A stretch of 64,000 nucleotides of DNA from contig NZ_WJIC01000013.1 in assembly GCF_009649815.1 (NCBI RefSeq), forward strand, positions 1-64,000. Reading direction: 5' to 3'. Shown one piece after another: positions 15,523 to 24,906 of the stretch; within the stretch, counting starts at the first letter, position 1, and each line of letters starts with the position of its first letter. Below the pieces are notes generated by a model that was given only the letters and a program-made list of their open reading frames with translations, was not told where the DNA came from and did not search any database. The translations under genes were made by a program, and so were the position numbers. The stretch comes from Nocardia sp. SYP-A9097. GTDB taxonomy: Bacteria > Actinomycetota > Actinomycetes > Mycobacteriales > Mycobacteriaceae.

Positions 15523-17115
15523 TCAGCCCAGGATGAGTGAGGCGGCGTGTTCGCCGATCATCATGGTGGCGGCGTTGGTGTTGCCGCCGACGATGCTGGG
15601 CATGATCGACGCGTCCGCGACCCGTAGTCCCAGCACGCCGCGTACGCGCAATGTCGGGTCCACCACCGCGCGTTCGTCCACACCCATGCGGCAGGTGCCG
15701 ACGGGGTGGTAGACGGTGGTTGCCCGGTTCGGGACCTCGGCCGCCAGATCCGCCCGGGCGGGGTATTGCGGACCGGGGGAGATCTCGGTGTCCACCGCGT
15801 CGCGAATCGACTTGGCGCCCATGACTTCCCGGGTCAGCTCCATCCCGTATACCAGCGTGTCGAGATCGCGCTGTTCGGCGAGATAGTTGGGGTCGATGGC
15901 GGGTGCCGCGGTGGGGTCGGCCGAGGTCAGTCGTAAGGTGCCACGACTCCGCGGATAGATCATCGTCACCAGAATCGTCAGTGACCGCCGCGGATCGGGG
16001 GTGTGGCGAATCGGGGCATCCTGATTCGGGTCGGGATATCCCCACGGCAGCACGTGCAGCTGCAGGTCGGGTGCGCCTGCCGCGTGCGGGGTGCGCAGGA
16101 AGGAAACCACTTCGAATACGCTGCGCGCCAGCCAGGTGCTGTTGTTGCGCAACGACTCTCGCACCAACGCGCGGGCGAAATACCCTGGTGAGGACCGGTT
16201 CACGGCGGTCGGCATGGCGAAGGTCATCGGAACGAACAGATGGTCGTGGAGGTTGTCGCCCACCGGGAGGTCGGCGACGACGTCGATACCGAAGGCGCGT
16301 AGATGGTCGGCCGGTCCGATGCCCGAGAGCATGAGCAGTTGTGCGGAGCCGAAGGTGCCCGCGCTGACGATCACCTCACGCTCGGCCCGCAATACTTCGA
16401 TTCCGTGCTCGGTCCGGTACTCCACGCCGGTCGCCCGGCCGTTCTCGATCAGGATGCGCACCACCTGTGTATTCGGCAGCACCATAAGGTTTTTCGGGCG
16501 ATCGTCGAGATATCCGACCGAGGTGCTGTAACGCAACCCGTCGCTGTTGCTCTGCTGGAACAGCGAAACGCCTTCCTGTTCCGCCCCGTTGTAGTCGGGA
16601 TTGCTTGCTACGCCGGTGGTTTCGGTCAGCGCTCGCATGAACGATTCGGAGGCGGGCGTCAGATCGCGGGCGCGGATCACCTTGATCGGACCGGCGTCAC
16701 CACGGAACTGGTTCGCGCCGTCCTCGAAGGATTCGAACTTCTTGAAGCTCGGCAGCACGTCGTCATACGACCAGCCCGTGTTGCCTTCCGCGGCCCAATC
16801 GTCGAAGTTGCGCCGGTTGCCGCGCACGAACACCATGCCGTTGACAGAGCTCGAACCACCGACCACTTTGCCGTGCGTCTGCGGGATGGTGCGGCCCAGC
16901 GCATGCTTCTGCTCGACGGTGTAGTGGCCCCAATCGATCTTCTTCTTCAGTTGGGGCACGCTGTGCATCGGGCCGATCAGGCCGGGTTTGCGTACCAGCC
17001 TGGTGTTGTCACGCCGACCCGCCTCGATCAGCGTGACGGCGGCGCCGGTGTCGGCGAGTCTGCGAGCGATAATGGCTCCGGCGCTCCCGGAACCGATGAT
17101 GATGTAGTCCGCCAC
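15523..17115 (-). CDS. GMC family FAD oxidoreductase
   Basis: A 530-residue flavoenzyme from GTG 17115. The N-terminal FAD site is YIIIGSGSAGAIIARRLADTG, the GMC signature is THGKVVGGSSSVNGMVFVRGN near residue 85, and a second signature is SAGTFGSAQLLMLSGIGP near 250. The C-terminal HPVGTCRMG and IVGGNTNAATMMIGEHAA contain the catalytic His and Asn. Choline dehydrogenases and related alcohol oxidases belong here; the substrate is not predictable. It starts about 70 bases after the protease stop but has no visible link to it. Confidence 0.9.
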   Translation of the reverse strand: MADYIIIGSGSAGAIIARRLADTGAAVTLIEAGRRDNTRLVRKPGLIGPMHSVPQLKKKIDWGHYTVEQKHALGRTIPQTHGKVVGGSSSVNGMVFVRGNRRNFDDWAAEGNTGWSYDDVLPSFKKFESFEDGANQFRGDAGPIKVIRARDLTPASESFMRALTETTGVASNPDYNGAEQEGVSLFQQSNSDGLRYSTSVGYLDDRPKNLMVLPNTQVVRILIENGRATGVEYRTEHGIEVLRAEREVIVSAGTFGSAQLLMLSGIGPADHLRAFGIDVVADLPVGDNLHDHLFVPMTFAMPTAVNRSSPGYFARALVRESLRNNSTWLARSVFEVVSFLRTPHAAGAPDLQLHVLPWGYPDPNQDAPIRHTPDPRRSLTILVTMIYPRSRGTLRLTSADPTAAPAIDPNYLAEQRDLDTLVYGMELTREVMGAKSIRDAVDTEISPGPQYPARADLAAEVPNRATTVYHPVGTCRMGVDERAVVDPTLRVRGVLGLRVADASIMPSIVGGNTNAATMMIGEHAASLILG

Positions 17116-17187
17116 GACCGAAAACTACTCGCCGGCGGCCGCGCAGGAGCCCGATTCGGGCCATTCGACCGGTTGATCGACTGGGTA

Positions 17188-17922
17188 TCAGAGATGGAAG
17201 CCCGCGCCGACGCCGCCGCGGCGATCGAGGTCGGCCAGGATGGCGGTCATGGAAGTGCCCGCACCCCAAGACCATTGGTTGCCGATGAGGGTGTCGCCCA
17301 TGACGACGGGAGCGCCGGAGTCGCCGGGGTACTCGGGGACCGTGGTCAGCAGGTACGGACCCGCGGTGGCGAGCGTGACGCCGCAGGTGCGGGCGCTGGT
17401 CGCGCCCTGTTTGCACACCGGGGTGCCGTTCGGGGGCGGGTCGCCGAGAGCGCGGATGGTGGTCTCGCCGACGGTCGCGACCGGTTCGACGGCCGATTTG
17501 TCGAAGACGATGACGGCATAGTCCAGTCCCGGACCGTTCGGGCCGGGTACGACCGGGTTGCCGCCACTGATGTATTCGATGCGGCCCAGCAGATGCAGAT
17601 CGGGCACGGTCGCACCGGGGGCGAACGCCTCGGATTCGAGCAGCACCAGGTCGCCGAGCCACTGTCGATCACCGTCGTATTCGCAGTGCGCGTTGGTGAG
17701 TCCGATGAGGTTGCCCGCCGCGTCATAGCCGATGGCGGTGAGCGTGCACAGGTACACGATGGAATGGTCGGTCAGCGGTCCACCGCGCAGCATGGCCAGC
17801 CCGGATCCGCCGCCGACCTGCGCCCGCTCGCGTGCCGGCGGGGTGTCCGCGGTGGCGGCGGCGGTCCCGGTGAGGGTGAGTACCGCGGTGAAAAGCATGG
17901 CCCGCAGGCGGTTTCGGCTCAT
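17188..17922 (-). CDS. Exported trypsin-like serine protease
   Basis: A 244-residue protein from ATG 17922. The N-terminus is a signal peptide (MSRNRLRAMLFTAVLTLTG, Ala-rich cleavage near residue 25). The chymotrypsin triad is visible: His79 in LTNAHC, Asp134 in LDYAVIVF and Ser202 in YPGDSGAPVV. Paired cysteines fit extracellular disulphides. Its ATG overlaps the stop of the nSTAND1-WD40 gene in an ATGA, so the protease is translated from the same message. An exported protease coupled to a cytosolic or membrane-tethered signalling NTPase is unusual; substrate and partner are unknown. Confidence 0.85.
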   Translation of the reverse strand: MSRNRLRAMLFTAVLTLTGTAAATADTPPARERAQVGGGSGLAMLRGGPLTDHSIVYLCTLTAIGYDAAGNLIGLTNAHCEYDGDRQWLGDLVLLESEAFAPGATVPDLHLLGRIEYISGGNPVVPGPNGPGLDYAVIVFDKSAVEPVATVGETTIRALGDPPPNGTPVCKQGATSARTCGVTLATAGPYLLTTVPEYPGDSGAPVVMGDTLIGNQWSWGAGTSMTAILADLDRRGGVGAGFHL

Positions 17923-20900
17923 TTCGCCTCCGGACAGGGCGGGGAGTAGGGGAGTCGTGGCAGATGCGCGGCCCAGACCTCGCGGGTGAGCACGCCGTGG
18001 GTGTCGGCGCAGATCCGTTGCCGCGCTTGGTCTTCGTCGAGATCCCAGATGCTCATGACGCTGTTGCCGACGCCGATCAGCCGTCCACCGGCGGGATCGA
18101 AACTCAAATTCCAGGTGGTGTGGCTCGGCATGGTGATGCTCTGCCCGAGGGGGCGCGGGTGGGCGCGATCGTGAAAGTCCCACAGCCGCACCGTGGAATC
18201 CGCGCCGGCGGTCGCCATGAGGGTGCCGTCGGGGCTGAAGTCGACCGATTGGATATTGAAGGCGTGCCCGATGATCGGCTCCCCGAGCGGATGGGCCTGC
18301 ACCGGGTCACTTATATCCCAGATCCGCAGGGTGTTCGCGGACAGGGTGACCATGGTGCGCTCATCGGGGGTGAGGCCGAATGCCCCGACGGGGTGCGCGG
18401 GATCGCCGGCGATGCGATCGAGCTCGGTCACGCTGCCGCGGTGGGTGATATCCCAGAGCTTGATCAGATACTCGGGTGCTCCGGCGGCATTCTTGTCGGG
18501 GGCGAGGGTCACCATCAAGTGACCGCTGTGCGGAATCGCGATACCCGCCAAACCGACAGGGGCCGAACCTATTTCGATGAGGGGGCTGATCGCGACCGGC
18601 TGCGCGGGATCCGACAGGTCCCATAGGCGCGCCCCCCACAGCGACTCCAGGGTCACCAGTACGCGGCCGCCCTGACCGAACCAGCCCGCGATGGCGTCGG
18701 GGAATCGGTAGAGCGAGCGGACGTGCGCGGGATCGCCGACATCGAGCAGTTGCACCCCCGCGTGCGGTCCCGCGGTGGTGATCGTCAGGCGGCCGTCGTC
18801 GCTGAGTGAGGGAGTGCCGGTGAAGTCCCGGCCGGGGCCGGGCCCCAGGTCGGCCAGCAGGCGCACCGATTGACGATCGTGTATGTCCCAGAGCTCGATT
18901 CGACCGTCCACCACGCTGGTCGCCATGGTGCCGACCGCACTCAGCGCCCCGGAGTTGGCGGACCAGCCGATGCGGCCACCGATCACCGCGGGCGGGAGCG
19001 ACCACAGTCGTAACCCGCCCTGCGCGCCGCCGACGGCGACGGTGTGCCCGTCGGCGGCGAAGGCCAAGGTGCTCGGGCTGTCCCGGCAGGGCTGGAAGTT
19101 ACTGGCGTCCGGGCACGGCGGTGACGGCGCGGCCAGGGGTTCGCCCAGACGGGTCGGGTGGGCACGGTCGACGATGGACCACAGGGTGACGTTGTCGCGG
19201 TCACCGGTGGCCAGGATGCTGCCCTCGGGATCGAAAGCGAGCGACCGCAATTCGGATTTGGTGGTCACCACGAGTGGGCTGCCCATCTGCACCGGTTGTC
19301 GCTGGGCCAGGTCCCACAGAGTCACGGTGGCATCGGCGTTGCCGGTCGCCACGAACGCGTCATCGCCGCCGCCGACCGCCAGCGTGGTGCCGTCGCGGCT
19401 CATGGCCATGGCCTGAATCTCCGGACCCGGCACCGTGATCGGCGCGCCCAGGGCTGCTGTTGTCGGACCGGGCGACCAGAACTGGACGGTGTGCCCGCCC
19501 GCGACCGCCAGGCCGCCCGGCCCGAAGGCGATGGCCGGCACCGGCCCGGCGCTGGGCAGCCGAGTGGATTGCACTGGCGCGGAGGGGTTTTCGATGCTCC
19601 ACAGCGTCACGTTCGTACCGTCGGTCGCGGCCAGGGTCTTGCCGTCCGGACCGATGGCGAGCGCGCTCACCTTGCCCGCACCGGGTGATGCGAGCTGATT
19701 CGGATGCGCCGGATCGGCGACGTTCCAGAGCCGGATCTCGGTCCCGCACGCGGCGGCGAGCAGCCTGCCGTCCGGGCTGAACACCGTTGCGGTGGAGCCG
19801 TTTCCGCAGTCCAGCGGTGCTCCGAGCGGAGTGGCGTGGGCGAGGTCGGCGACATCCCACATCCGCACGGTGCCGTCCTGCCCCGCCGAGGCCAGCACTC
19901 GTCCGTCGGGCCGGTACACCACCTGTTTCACCGCACCCCGATGCCCGGCCAGGGGTGCCGACAGCGGGAGGTTCTGGGTGCGCAGCAGGCGCGAGCGGAT
20001 ATCCGGGTCGCCGGGATGCAGCCGGTCGGCGACCAGTTCCAGCTGGGCGGAGAGTGACGGATCGGTGCCCCGGACACTGTCGGCCTCGGCCAATGTCGCT
20101 ACCAGATCGGCGTTTTCGTGTTCCTGCGCCGAGAGCCTGGTTTGGGCGTAGGCGGCGATGCCGAGCACCAGTACCCCGACGCCCAGCAGCGCGAGCACGC
20201 TGCGGGTGGCGAGGGCGAGTCTGCGGGTGCGCGTGCGGGTGGTCTGCGCGGCGGTGAGGAATTCGCCGATGACACCGCCGGGTGTCTCGCCCGCCTGTTC
20301 GGCGGTGGTGAGCCGCGCACCTTGATACAGCAGGGCGGGATCCCGCTGCGCCGCAGCCCATTCGGCGGCGTCGAGCTCCAGTCGCTGCCGGATCAGGTGA
20401 TCGACGCGGCCCTCGTCGATCCAGGCGCGCAGGCGGGGCCAGGCATCCAGCACGATCTCGTGGGTGAACCACACGATCTCCCGCGCTGCGCCGCTCTCAG
20501 GTTCCGCGCCACCCGCCGGTGCGGCAGCGACAGGGCGTTCGGCAATGCCGGTCGGTGCGGCAGCGGTAGCGGGCTCGGCGACGCCGGTCGAGTCCGCGGT
20601 GATCAACCGTGCGTCGATCAGGCGGATCAGAGCCGTCTGCGCGGCATCGGAATTGCCTGTGCGAGTGAGCAATTCCGCGCGCGGAACCCGCCGTCTGGTA
20701 TCCCGGCTGTCGACGCCGACGGTGACCAGATGCAGGAGTAGTTCTTTGGCGGCGGCCTGCTCGGCGGAGCTCAATGCCTGCCAGGCTTGTTCGGCGGTGG
20801 CGGCCACCGATCCCGCGACCCCGCCGGCCTTGCGGTAGCCGGCGACTGTCAGCCGAGCGCCCGCGCGATGCTGCCAGGTGGTGGCCATGACGTGCGAGAA

Positions 20901-21932
20901 CAACGGTAGCCCGCCGGGATCGTAGCTGCGCCGATCATGTCCCGCGCCCAGGCCGCACAGTTCGGTGACGACCAATTCGGGCAGGCCGGGCTCGAAGTTC
21001 AGACCGGCCGCCTGGGCGGGTCCGGTGATGGCCTCGCCGAGTTCGGCCACCCGCATCGGTCCCAACGCGTAGCAGCGGGCGTTGATCGCGTCCTCGAGCA
21101 CCGGGTAGGCCAGGCAGTGCGGGTAGAAGTCGGCGCGCACCGCGAGAATCACCGCGGTGCGGGCGTTCTCGTGCAGGGTGGCGAGCGCGCGCAGGAACCT
21201 CTCGCGTTCGGGTTCGTCCTGGCAGAGTGTGAAGGTCTCCTCGAATTGGTCGATGACAACGAGATCGGGGCGCTCGGCGGCGTCGCCGGGTGGGTCCAGC
21301 AGCTCTGCCAGGGTTTTGGACGGTCGGGTACCGGGAGTCATGCTGGCGACGCTCCAGTCCCGGTCGGCCCGCAGCGCCGGGATCACGCCCGCGTGCAACA
21401 CCGAGGATTTACCGGCCCCGGAGGCCCCGATGACCACGACCGGACCCGCGTCCGGGCCGTCCACCGTCCGGCGCAGCAGATCCGCGATCTCCGCGGTCGC
21501 GCGAGTTCTGCCGAAGAACCATTCGCGGTCGCCGGGGCCGTAGGCGGTCAAACCCAGATAGGGGCAGGCGGTTTCGAACTCGGGGCCGCGGGCCTGCGCG
21601 GCCCGCCAGATCGCCTTCCACGCGGGCAGTTTGATCAATTCGGGTGCGGGCGCGCCTGCCTTGGTGGCCTTTTCGATCAGGGTGAGCAGCACGGGCAGTA
21701 GCGATTCGAACTCGGCCGGAACGGCTTTGCCGGTGCGCCAATCGCTGATCCGCTGCACCGTGGCCGGGTTGCTCCCGCCCGCGGCCGCCATCCGTGCGGC
21801 CGCCGCGGACGCGACAGATCGCAGGGTCGGGCTTCCGGCCGCGTCGAACAGCGCCGTCAACCTCTCGGCGAAAACCTTGCGTGGCGAAACGCCCGCCCGC
21901 CGCCTCGGGACCTCGCCCGCACCGCTCGACAC
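17919..21932 (-). CDS. nSTAND1 NTPase with WD40 repeats
   Basis: A 1337-residue protein from GTG 21932. Residues 15-70 form a helix-rich, HTH-like segment (TVQRISDWRTGKAVPAEF). The nSTAND1 NTPase starts with the diagnostic CPYLGLTAYGPGDREWFFGR (123-142), Walker A GASGAGKSS (169-177) and Walker B LVVIDQFEE (224-232). A transmembrane helix at about 577-596 precedes roughly 660 residues of WD40 repeats (recurrent GxDGTVRLWD-type units, at least ten). STAND proteins act as switches that oligomerise on sensing a ligand, in signalling or immunity. It is translationally coupled to the exported trypsin-like protease downstream. A large hairpin lies just upstream of the start. Confidence 0.9.
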   Translation of the reverse strand: MSSGAGEVPRRRAGVSPRKVFAERLTALFDAAGSPTLRSVASAAAARMAAAGGSNPATVQRISDWRTGKAVPAEFESLLPVLLTLIEKATKAGAPAPELIKLPAWKAIWRAAQARGPEFETACPYLGLTAYGPGDREWFFGRTRATAEIADLLRRTVDGPDAGPVVVIGASGAGKSSVLHAGVIPALRADRDWSVASMTPGTRPSKTLAELLDPPGDAAERPDLVVIDQFEETFTLCQDEPERERFLRALATLHENARTAVILAVRADFYPHCLAYPVLEDAINARCYALGPMRVAELGEAITGPAQAAGLNFEPGLPELVVTELCGLGAGHDRRSYDPGGLPLFSHVMATTWQHRAGARLTVAGYRKAGGVAGSVAATAEQAWQALSSAEQAAAKELLLHLVTVGVDSRDTRRRVPRAELLTRTGNSDAAQTALIRLIDARLITADSTGVAEPATAAAPTGIAERPVAAAPAGGAEPESGAAREIVWFTHEIVLDAWPRLRAWIDEGRVDHLIRQRLELDAAEWAAAQRDPALLYQGARLTTAEQAGETPGGVIGEFLTAAQTTRTRTRRLALATRSVLALLGVGVLVLGIAAYAQTRLSAQEHENADLVATLAEADSVRGTDPSLSAQLELVADRLHPGDPDIRSRLLRTQNLPLSAPLAGHRGAVKQVVYRPDGRVLASAGQDGTVRMWDVADLAHATPLGAPLDCGNGSTATVFSPDGRLLAAACGTEIRLWNVADPAHPNQLASPGAGKVSALAIGPDGKTLAATDGTNVTLWSIENPSAPVQSTRLPSAGPVPAIAFGPGGLAVAGGHTVQFWSPGPTTAALGAPITVPGPEIQAMAMSRDGTTLAVGGGDDAFVATGNADATVTLWDLAQRQPVQMGSPLVVTTKSELRSLAFDPEGSILATGDRDNVTLWSIVDRAHPTRLGEPLAAPSPPCPDASNFQPCRDSPSTLAFAADGHTVAVGGAQGGLRLWSLPPAVIGGRIGWSANSGALSAVGTMATSVVDGRIELWDIHDRQSVRLLADLGPGPGRDFTGTPSLSDDGRLTITTAGPHAGVQLLDVGDPAHVRSLYRFPDAIAGWFGQGGRVLVTLESLWGARLWDLSDPAQPVAISPLIEIGSAPVGLAGIAIPHSGHLMVTLAPDKNAAGAPEYLIKLWDITHRGSVTELDRIAGDPAHPVGAFGLTPDERTMVTLSANTLRIWDISDPVQAHPLGEPIIGHAFNIQSVDFSPDGTLMATAGADSTVRLWDFHDRAHPRPLGQSITMPSHTTWNLSFDPAGGRLIGVGNSVMSIWDLDEDQARQRICADTHGVLTREVWAAHLPRLPYSPPCPEAK

Positions 21933-21943
21933 GCGCCCATGAT

Positions 21944-21987
21944 CTCCCGAAAACGGTTTTCCACCAAACCGTTCCGGACTTCGGGAG
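21944..21987. promoter_or_regulatory. Nested hairpin upstream of nSTAND1 gene
   Basis: Outer arms CTCCCGAA (21944-21951) and TTCGGGAG (21980-21987) enclose inner arms AACGGTTT (21952-21959) and AAACCGTT (21966-21973), with a six-base bulge on one side. The structure begins 12 bases upstream of the GTG start. It could be a terminator for the small gene at 22065, an operator, or an RNA element controlling translation of the nSTAND1 gene. Confidence 0.55.
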
Positions 21988-22064
21988 TGAAGTGGTCCTT
22001 CAGCTTGCTGCGAATGTCCGCCTCGGAGCTGCCTCTTTCGAGGTCGGCGCGGACAGGTGAACGT

Positions 22065-22283
22065 TCACGCCGACCGCCGCTCCAAGAGATCGGGTGGTCC
22101 GGTCAGCAGTGTGGCCGCCAGCTCACGCTCGATAGCCGTTGCCGCATAATGCATTCCGGTAACACGTAGCTGCTCGATCCTGCGGTGCACCGTATCCAGT
22201 CCATATGATCGGACGACGTCGGCGATTCCGAGCCTGTCGTGGGCTGCGGAGCCGAATCCTGCGGTGGTGTAGCACTTTTCCAT
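22065..22283 (-). CDS. Small hypothetical protein, 72 residues
   Basis: From ATG 22283 the frame opens MEKCYTTAGFGSAAHDRLGI and is soluble and helical, ending in ERRSA. GGGGGC lies upstream as a weak ribosome site. It is divergent from an XRE regulator gene, a position often held by small partner genes (DUF397 in many actinomycetes), but its sequence does not look like DUF397. The function is unknown. Confidence 0.5.
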   Translation of the reverse strand: MEKCYTTAGFGSAAHDRLGIADVVRSYGLDTVHRRIEQLRVTGMHYAATAIERELAATLLTGPPDLLERRSA

Positions 22284-22335
22284 GTGGGCCCCCAATAGGA
22301 GTCCCGGCCGACTCCCGCACGCAGCATACCTTGAT

Positions 22336-22356
22336 GCACGTGCATCGGCACGTGCA
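22336..22356. promoter_or_regulatory. Tandem GCACGTGCA sites in divergent promoter
   Basis: GCACGTGCA occurs at 22336-22344 and again at 22348-22356, 12 bases apart, and the core GCACGTGC is itself palindromic. The pair lies between the divergent small gene (22283) and the XRE regulator gene (22430), suggesting a dimer or tandem binding site, probably for that regulator. Confidence 0.5.
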
Positions 22357-22429
22357 CAGTTTCCCGAGGTGCGGTGTAATTGGCTGTGGCACACTCGTGT
22401 TCGCGACACCGAAGCCGACAGGAGTGGCA

Positions 22430-23332
22430 GTGATCGAGGATTTGACCGCCGGCGTGGCGACCAGCGCCGAAGACGATCCGGACGAGGATCCGGCACTGCT
22501 GCGCCGGGTGCTCGGGCTGCGGCTGCGGCGGCTGCGCGAGGCGGCCGGAATCAGTGGTGAAACCGCCGGGCGGGCGATCCGCGCCTCGCATTCCAAGATC
22601 AGCCGGCTCGAAGCCGGTCGAGTGAGTTTCCGCGCCAGGGATATCGACGATCTGCTGACCGTCTACGGTGTGTGCGATGCCGTCACGCGGTCCGAATTCC
22701 GGCGATTGGCGCAGCGCGCCAATGCGATCGGGCGGTGGCAGGCCGGTGCGGATCTGGCAACGGCGCGCCCGGACACCTATCTGGCCCTCGAGGACGCCTC
22801 GGCATTGATCCGCTGTTACGCACCGAGTTTGCTGCCCGACCTGGTGTGGACGCCGTCCTACGCGCACACCGTATTCGCCATTGCCGACCAGGAACCGGCG
22901 GTGGATATCCACCGCCGACTCGAATTGCTGACACGGCGTCAGCGGCTGCTCACGCGCGCCGGCGCGCCGAAGGCGTGGTTCGTCGTCGAGGAGGCCGCGG
23001 TACGGCGCCAGATCGGTGGAAACGCGGTCTGGCAAGGCCAATTGGAGCATCTCGCCGAGTTGGCGGCGCGCCCGAATATCACCGTGCAGGTGCTGCCCGA
23101 TCACATCGGCGGCCCGGCCATCTGCGGTACCCCGTTCACCATGCTGCGGTTCGCTGCCACCGAGTTGAGTGATCTCGCGCATTTCCCGCACCCGTCGGGC
23201 CCGCAATTCCTGGATCGGCCCGGCGACGTGGACCAATTCAACACGATCTGGGCCCGCCTGTGCGTGTGCGCCGCGCCGCCCGAGCAGACCATCGAGTTTC
23301 TCGACACTCTCCGCACTACCCGACCCGCGTAG
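22430..23332 (+). CDS. XRE-type regulator with DUF5753 domain
   Basis: A 300-residue protein from GTG 22430 (AGGAG at 22420-22424). The helix-turn-helix is at about residues 28-85 (LRRLREAAGISGETAGRAIR, SHSKISRLEAGR). The rest matches DUF5753, with YAPSLLPDLVWTPSYAH and the RRQRLLTR...FVVEEAAVRRQIGG stretch. This architecture is very common in actinomycetes and is often next to SAV2177-type methyltransferase genes, as here: the next gene starts 38 bases downstream. Tandem GCACGTGCA sites upstream suggest autoregulation. Confidence 0.85.
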   Translation: MIEDLTAGVATSAEDDPDEDPALLRRVLGLRLRRLREAAGISGETAGRAIRASHSKISRLEAGRVSFRARDIDDLLTVYGVCDAVTRSEFRRLAQRANAIGRWQAGADLATARPDTYLALEDASALIRCYAPSLLPDLVWTPSYAHTVFAIADQEPAVDIHRRLELLTRRQRLLTRAGAPKAWFVVEEAAVRRQIGGNAVWQGQLEHLAELAARPNITVQVLPDHIGGPAICGTPFTMLRFAATELSDLAHFPHPSGPQFLDRPGDVDQFNTIWARLCVCAAPPEQTIEFLDTLRTTRPA

Positions 23333-23370
23333 ACATCACTCGCCAGCGACACGATCGGAACAGAGAACCC

Positions 23371-24195
23371 ATGCCCGACAACGCTTTCCAACTGCCGACC
23401 GAGATCGACACCACCATCGCCCATGAGGCGCGGGTCTACGACTATTGGCTCGGCGGCAAGGAGAACTACCCGGCGGACCGGGCGCTCGGCGACGCGATCG
23501 CCGAGCACGTTCCCACCATCAAGGCCATGGCGCGCGCCAATCGCGCCTTCCTGTCCCGCGCGGTCCGGCATCTGGTCGCCGACGCCGGGATCACCCAGTT
23601 CCTCGATATCGGCACCGGAATCCCCACGGCCGGAAACACTCACGAGGTCGCTCAGCAGCTCGATTCCAATGCGCGGGTGGTCTATGTCGACAAGGATCCG
23701 ATCGTGCTGGCGCACGCCCGGGCACTGATGGACAGCACCCCGCAGGGCCGCACCCGGTTCATTCACGCCGACCTGCACGATCCGCGGTCGATCCTGGAAA
23801 ATCCCGACTTGACCGACACCCTGGATCTGTCCGAGCCGGTCGCGATCATGCTCGTCGCGATCATGATGTATTTCACCGACGATGACCGGCCCCAGGACAT
23901 CATCGGCACGCTGCTCGAGGCGGTACCGTCGGGCAGCTATATCGTAATCACCCATCCCACAGCGGATTTCGCTCCCGAGGCGATGGCCGGGGTGGTGGCG
24001 GCCGCGGAGGCTTCCGGTATCGCGTTCCATCCGCGCAGCAAGTCCGACACCAGTGAACTGTTCTCCGGCACCACGCTGGTGGATCCGGGCCTGGTTCCGG
24101 TCGCATCGTGGCGACCGGAACTCATCGATCGCCCCGCGGTGGTCGCCGAAGCCGAAAGTGCCTGGTACTGGGCGGGTATCGGCCGCAAGCCCTAA
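23371..24195 (+). CDS. SAM-dependent methyltransferase, SAV2177/DUF574 family
   Basis: A 274-residue protein from ATG 23371. The family signature ARVYDYWLGGKENYPADRALG is at residues 20-40; the SAM site is FLDIGTGIPTAGNTHEVAQ; the acidic strand-two residue is in VVYVDKDPIVLAHARALM. These proteins are abundant in actinomycetes, often beside XRE-DUF5753 regulators, and their substrates are unknown. A second, more distant member lies at 58192. Confidence 0.9.
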   Translation: MPDNAFQLPTEIDTTIAHEARVYDYWLGGKENYPADRALGDAIAEHVPTIKAMARANRAFLSRAVRHLVADAGITQFLDIGTGIPTAGNTHEVAQQLDSNARVVYVDKDPIVLAHARALMDSTPQGRTRFIHADLHDPRSILENPDLTDTLDLSEPVAIMLVAIMMYFTDDDRPQDIIGTLLEAVPSGSYIVITHPTADFAPEAMAGVVAAAEASGIAFHPRSKSDTSELFSGTTLVDPGLVPVASWRPELIDRPAVVAEAESAWYWAGIGRKP

Positions 24196-24223
24196 TAGCG
24201 GCGGGTGACCGGATGGGCCGGGA

Positions 24224-24856
24224 TCATGCTCCGCTCACCCGCTTGCGGGCGGCGATGAACAGGTCATGTTCCGGGACGGCATCCGGGTGATCGGGCAGGA
24301 ATTCGACGACTCGCTGACGCAGGACTTCCAATCCCGCGTCGGCGAGGCGGCGGTGGAACTCCTCGGGCGAATAGCTGCTGACCGTGACCGGCTTTCCCAT
24401 GAACTCGATATCGACGCTCTCGACATCGGCCGGCACCGTGGCGAACAGGAACACCCCGCCCGGCGCCAGCCATCCGGCGAATTTCACCAGCGCCGCATCG
24501 ATTTCGGCCCGGGTCAACTGCAGCAGCGGAAAGAACGCCGTCACCGCGCTCCAACTTCCGGCCGGATACGACAGCGTCCGCAAATCCGCGACCTCGAACC
24601 GCGCACCCGGAACCTGCTCACGAGCGATCTCGATCATCCCGGGCGAAACATCACAACCGGTGACGTCGAACCCCGCGGCCACCAACACCTCAGCCGTCGG
24701 CCGCCCCGTCCCGCATCCGATGTCGAGCACGGTGGCTCCGGCGGAAAGCTGATTCAACAGCCACTCGAGTTCCTCACGGTGCGCCGTCAGCCCGGCGAAC
24801 GCCTTCTCATAATCCTTACCGAGTTCGTCGAACACCTCGGCAGCAGAAAGTCCCAT
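24224..24856 (-). CDS. Class I SAM-dependent methyltransferase
   Basis: A 210-residue protein from ATG 24856. Motif I VLDIGCGTGRPTAEVLVAAG is at about residues 43-62 and is followed by VTGCDVSPGMIEIAREQVPG and the post-motif FEVADLRTL. This is the compact UbiE/Methyltransf_25 type with an unknown small-molecule substrate. It is convergent with the DUF574-type methyltransferase, and the ABC permease gene stops about 50 bases upstream of its start. Confidence 0.85.
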   Translation of the reverse strand: MGLSAAEVFDELGKDYEKAFAGLTAHREELEWLLNQLSAGATVLDIGCGTGRPTAEVLVAAGFDVTGCDVSPGMIEIAREQVPGARFEVADLRTLSYPAGSWSAVTAFFPLLQLTRAEIDAALVKFAGWLAPGGVFLFATVPADVESVDIEFMGKPVTVSSYSPEEFHRRLADAGLEVLRQRVVEFLPDHPDAVPEHDLFIAARKRVSGA

Positions 24857-24906
24857 GCCGCCCAAGCTAACCGAATCTTCCGCTGCCGCAAGAGATATGA
24901 GGTCGT

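Noticed and set aside
16303..17949. 548-residue plus-strand open frame
   Set aside because: Antisense to the GMC oxidoreductase and the protease; both have clear catalytic motifs.
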